A stretch of 64,000 bases of DNA from an uncultured Muribaculaceae bacterium. Its GTDB lineage: Bacteria; Bacteroidota; Bacteroidia; Bacteroidales; Muribaculaceae. The notes beneath the pieces were generated by a model. It saw only the letters and a program-made list of their open reading frames with translations. It was not told the DNA's origin and ran no database searches. The number at the start of each line of letters is the position of its first letter. Positions within the stretch are counted from its first letter, which is position 1. The stretch spans positions 75,349 through 139,348 of the forward strand of contig CAJLLX010000001.1 in assembly GCA_905207535.1 (NCBI GenBank). The letters run 5' to 3'. Shown here piece after piece: positions 62,139 to 64,000 of the stretch. Both the position numbers and the translations under genes were made by a program.

Positions 62139-64000
62139 TCAGAGATGCCGACGGTCGGGATTGCCTTCGTAGTAGTCGACAAAGGCCTGATTGGCCAGGC
62201 GATTGCCGCCGGGGGTAGGATACCGTCCCGAGAAATACCAGTCGCCCGGACATCCGGGAATAGCTTCGTGCAGCCCGCTCAGACTCTGATAGATGATCTC
62301 TATCTCCGACTCAAATCCCTCAGGTGTGATCATCTCTGCTATCTTCCGCGAAATCTCCCGTGCCGTAAACGGCGCATAGATGTCGCGCACTGCGTTGATC
62401 TGCTCGCTGTCGGGCAGCTCCAGCTGTGCCTTGCATTTCTCATATGTGTGGTCTATCAACTCCTCGTTGCCCTGCTCCTTTAGCAAGGCTATCGCGGCCT
62501 GGAAGGCGATAAACTCATTGAGCCTCGACATATCTATCCCGTAATAGTCGGGATAACGCACCTGCGGCGACGAGCTCACCACCACTATCTTCTTCGGCTT
62601 CAGACGTGCGAGCATCGTGAGGATGCTTTGCCTCAGCGTGGTGCCGCGCACTATCGAGTCGTCGATTATCACCAGATTGTCTACCCCGGCTTCAAGGCAG
62701 CCGTAAGTCACGTCGTAGACATGCGCTGCAAGGTCGTTGCGCGAGTTGCCCTCGGCTATGAAGGTGCGCAGTTTTATATCTTTGAGCGCCACTTTCTCCA
62801 CTCTCACCTTCTGCGACATCACTTCTTTTATCCTTTCGGATGTCAGCTCTCCGGCTTTCTGCAGCCTCTCGATCTCGCGGCATTTTGCCGCATCGATATG
62901 CTGCTGCAGCCCTTCCACAAGGCCGATAAATGCCACTTCGGCGGTATTGGGGATAAACGACACCACGGTGTGGCCGAGGTCCTCCCCCACTGCGCGGCAC
63001 ACATCGGGTGTGAGCAGCCGTCCAAGCTCTTTCCTTTCGCGATAGATGTCGGCATCGCTTCCGCGCGAGAAATAGATGCGCTCGAACGAGCATCTCTGGT
63101 TGTTGCCCGGCTGCAGTATGTCGGACACGCTGATATCTCCCTGCTTGCTCACTATGAGCGCATCGCCGGGCATCAGCTCTTTCACTTCTGAGGCCGGTGC
63201 ATCGAATACGGTCTGTATTACGGGCCTTTCCGAGGCCACTACCACCACCTCCGGATCGATATAATAAAATGCAGGACGGATGCCGTGACGGTCGCGCAGC
63301 ACAAACATGTCGCCCGACCCCGTAGCGCCGCAGATTACGAATCCGCCGTCCCATTCGGGCGCGGCCGATCGCAGCACGCGGCTCATGTCTATCCGGTCCT
63401 CGATGGCGTAAGCCAGCTCGGGGTCCACCATCGACGTGCGCAGCTGCCGGTAGAGACGGTGATTCTCCTTGTCAAGGGCGTAGCCGAGCTGTTCCAGGAG
63501 CACCACGGTGTCGGAATAGATGCGCGGATGCTGTCCTTTGGCCACTATCGACTCGAAGACGCGGTGCACATTGGTCATGTTGAAGTTGCCGCACATCAGC
63601 AGGTTGCGCGACCGCCAGTTGTTTCTCCTCAGAAAAGGATGCACATACGATATCCCCGACTTCCCGGTAGTGGAATATCTGAGATGCCCCATGAGTATCT
63701 CGCCGAGGAAAGGCGCATACCGCTCGGCATCCCGGGCGCTCATCCGCTCTGTCCCGGCGCTCTCGAGCTGAGGGAATATCTTCGAGAATATCTCGGTGAT
63801 GGCTCCCGAGCCGAGCGCACGTTCGCGAAACACATATTCGTTGCCGGGTTCGGAGTGCAGTTTCACCACACCCACTCCGGCGGCTTCCTGGCCGCGGTTG
63901 TGCTGTTTCTCCATCAGGAGGTACATCTTGGAAAGGCCGTAACGGTCGGTGCCGTATTTCTCCTTGTAGTAAGAGGAGGGTTTGAGGAGTCGCAGCATAG
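62139..64000 (-). CDS. Amidophosphoribosyltransferase-family protein, N-terminus beyond the window
   Basis: At least 620 residues of a class II glutamine amidotransferase fused to a phosphoribosyltransferase. MLRLLKPSSYYKEKYG, MEKQHNRGQEAAGVG and GHLRYSTTGKSG are amidotransferase blocks, and NLVIIDDSIVRGTTLRQSIL is the PRPP loop. The Met at 63996-63998 is not the start: from memory the family begins about ten residues earlier, with the catalytic Cys in a HECGVAM block, and the frame is still open at base 64000 (NCT, compatible with Ala). It is longer (~620) than standard PurF (~500) and matches the second, Bacteroidetes-type paralogue, so a purine role is likely but unproven. Confidence 0.87.
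   Translation of the reverse strand, partial: MLRLLKPSSYYKEKYGTDRYGLSKMYLLMEKQHNRGQEAAGVGVVKLHSEPGNEYVFRERALGSGAITEIFSKIFPQLESAGTERMSARDAERYAPFLGEILMGHLRYSTTGKSGISYVHPFLRRNNWRSRNLLMCGNFNMTNVHRVFESIVAKGQHPRIYSDTVVLLEQLGYALDKENHRLYRQLRTSMVDPELAYAIEDRIDMSRVLRSAAPEWDGGFVICGATGSGDMFVLRDRHGIRPAFYYIDPEVVVVASERPVIQTVFDAPASEVKELMPGDALIVSKQGDISVSDILQPGNNQRCSFERIYFSRGSDADIYRERKELGRLLTPDVCRAVGEDLGHTVVSFIPNTAEVAFIGLVEGLQQHIDAAKCREIERLQKAGELTSERIKEVMSQKVRVEKVALKDIKLRTFIAEGNSRNDLAAHVYDVTYGCLEAGVDNLVIIDDSIVRGTTLRQSILTMLARLKPKKIVVVSSSPQVRYPDYYGIDMSRLNEFIAFQAAIALLKEQGNEELIDHTYEKCKAQLELPDSEQINAVRDIYAPFTAREISRKIAEMITPEGFESEIEIIYQSLSGLHEAIPGCPGDWYFSGRYPTPGGNRLANQAFVDYYEGNPDRRHL

Noticed and set aside
63996..63998. 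Start codon of the phosphoribosyltransferase
   Set aside because: Family members have about ten more residues including the catalytic cysteine, and the frame is open to the window edge, so this Met is internal.

Overview
The window is chromosomal DNA of a gut-type member of the Bacteroidales, most likely a Muribaculaceae (S24-7) relative. The evidence is gene order and family content: lpxK-punA-thiL, nusB-yajC-ybbR-coaE, dnaN-exonuclease-coaBC-DUF4835-recN, DUF1599-BT_3928-tpiA-SPOR-folE and gyrA-TPR are arrangements I know from Bacteroidetes. Many genes are also preceded by the Bacteroidetes promoter signature (-7 TAnnTTTG, with TTG/TTTG about 19-20 bp upstream), and Shine-Dalgarno sequences are weak. 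No rRNA, phage, insertion sequence or CRISPR array is visible; the only tRNA is tRNA-His.

Layout. 1-6.1 kb, plus strand: end of lpxK, purine nucleoside phosphorylase, thiL, an enlarged nusB, yajC, a YbbR protein and coaE. 6.1-9.3 kb, minus: nitrilase-family amidase, acyltransferase, a conserved small protein and thrC. 9.3-11.3 kb: an AT-rich 2-kb stretch without genes, holding two direct-repeat arrays and a nested inverted repeat, leading into an XRE-type regulator. 11.3-21.4 kb: mostly housekeeping genes (udk, lptB, CPBP protease, trmN6, engB, a 57-residue histone H1-like gene, DUF4924, rmlD, prfC, rlmB). 21.5-29.8 kb, minus: secreted GH31 glycosidase, recN, DUF4835, coaBC, exonuclease, dnaN. 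30-34.2 kb: three glycosyltransferases with separate promoters, and pyrK. 34.2-44.3 kb, minus: a small unknown, DUF4296 lipoprotein, lspA, a zinc-less DksA-like protein, ileS, and a cassette of Ddl, membrane-anchored MurF-like ligase and alpha/beta hydrolase. 44.4-46.9 kb, plus: rplY, pth, S4 protein, lipoprotein. 47-56.3 kb, minus: folE, SPOR protein, tpiA, BT_3928 family, DUF1599, tRNA-His, htpG, clpC. 56.7-62 kb, plus: gyrA, TPR protein, secreted leucine-rich-repeat protein. 62.1 kb to the end, minus: a glutamine phosphoribosyltransferase that runs off the window.

Most genes are core functions: translation and ribosome maturation (ileS, engB, rlmB, prfC, rplY, pth, trmN6), replication and repair (dnaN, recN, gyrA), cofactors (coaE, coaBC, thiL, folE), envelope (lpxK, lptB, lspA, MurF/Ddl, glycosyltransferases) and protein quality control (htpG, clpC).

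The observations most worth a second look are: a NusB whose Bacteroidetes-specific helical region appears tandemly duplicated; the alpha/beta hydrolase - five-helix MurF-like ligase - Ddl cassette; and the repeat-rich gene-free region whose nested palindrome sits directly in front of an XRE regulator. I do not see a clear-cut new defence or mobile system.
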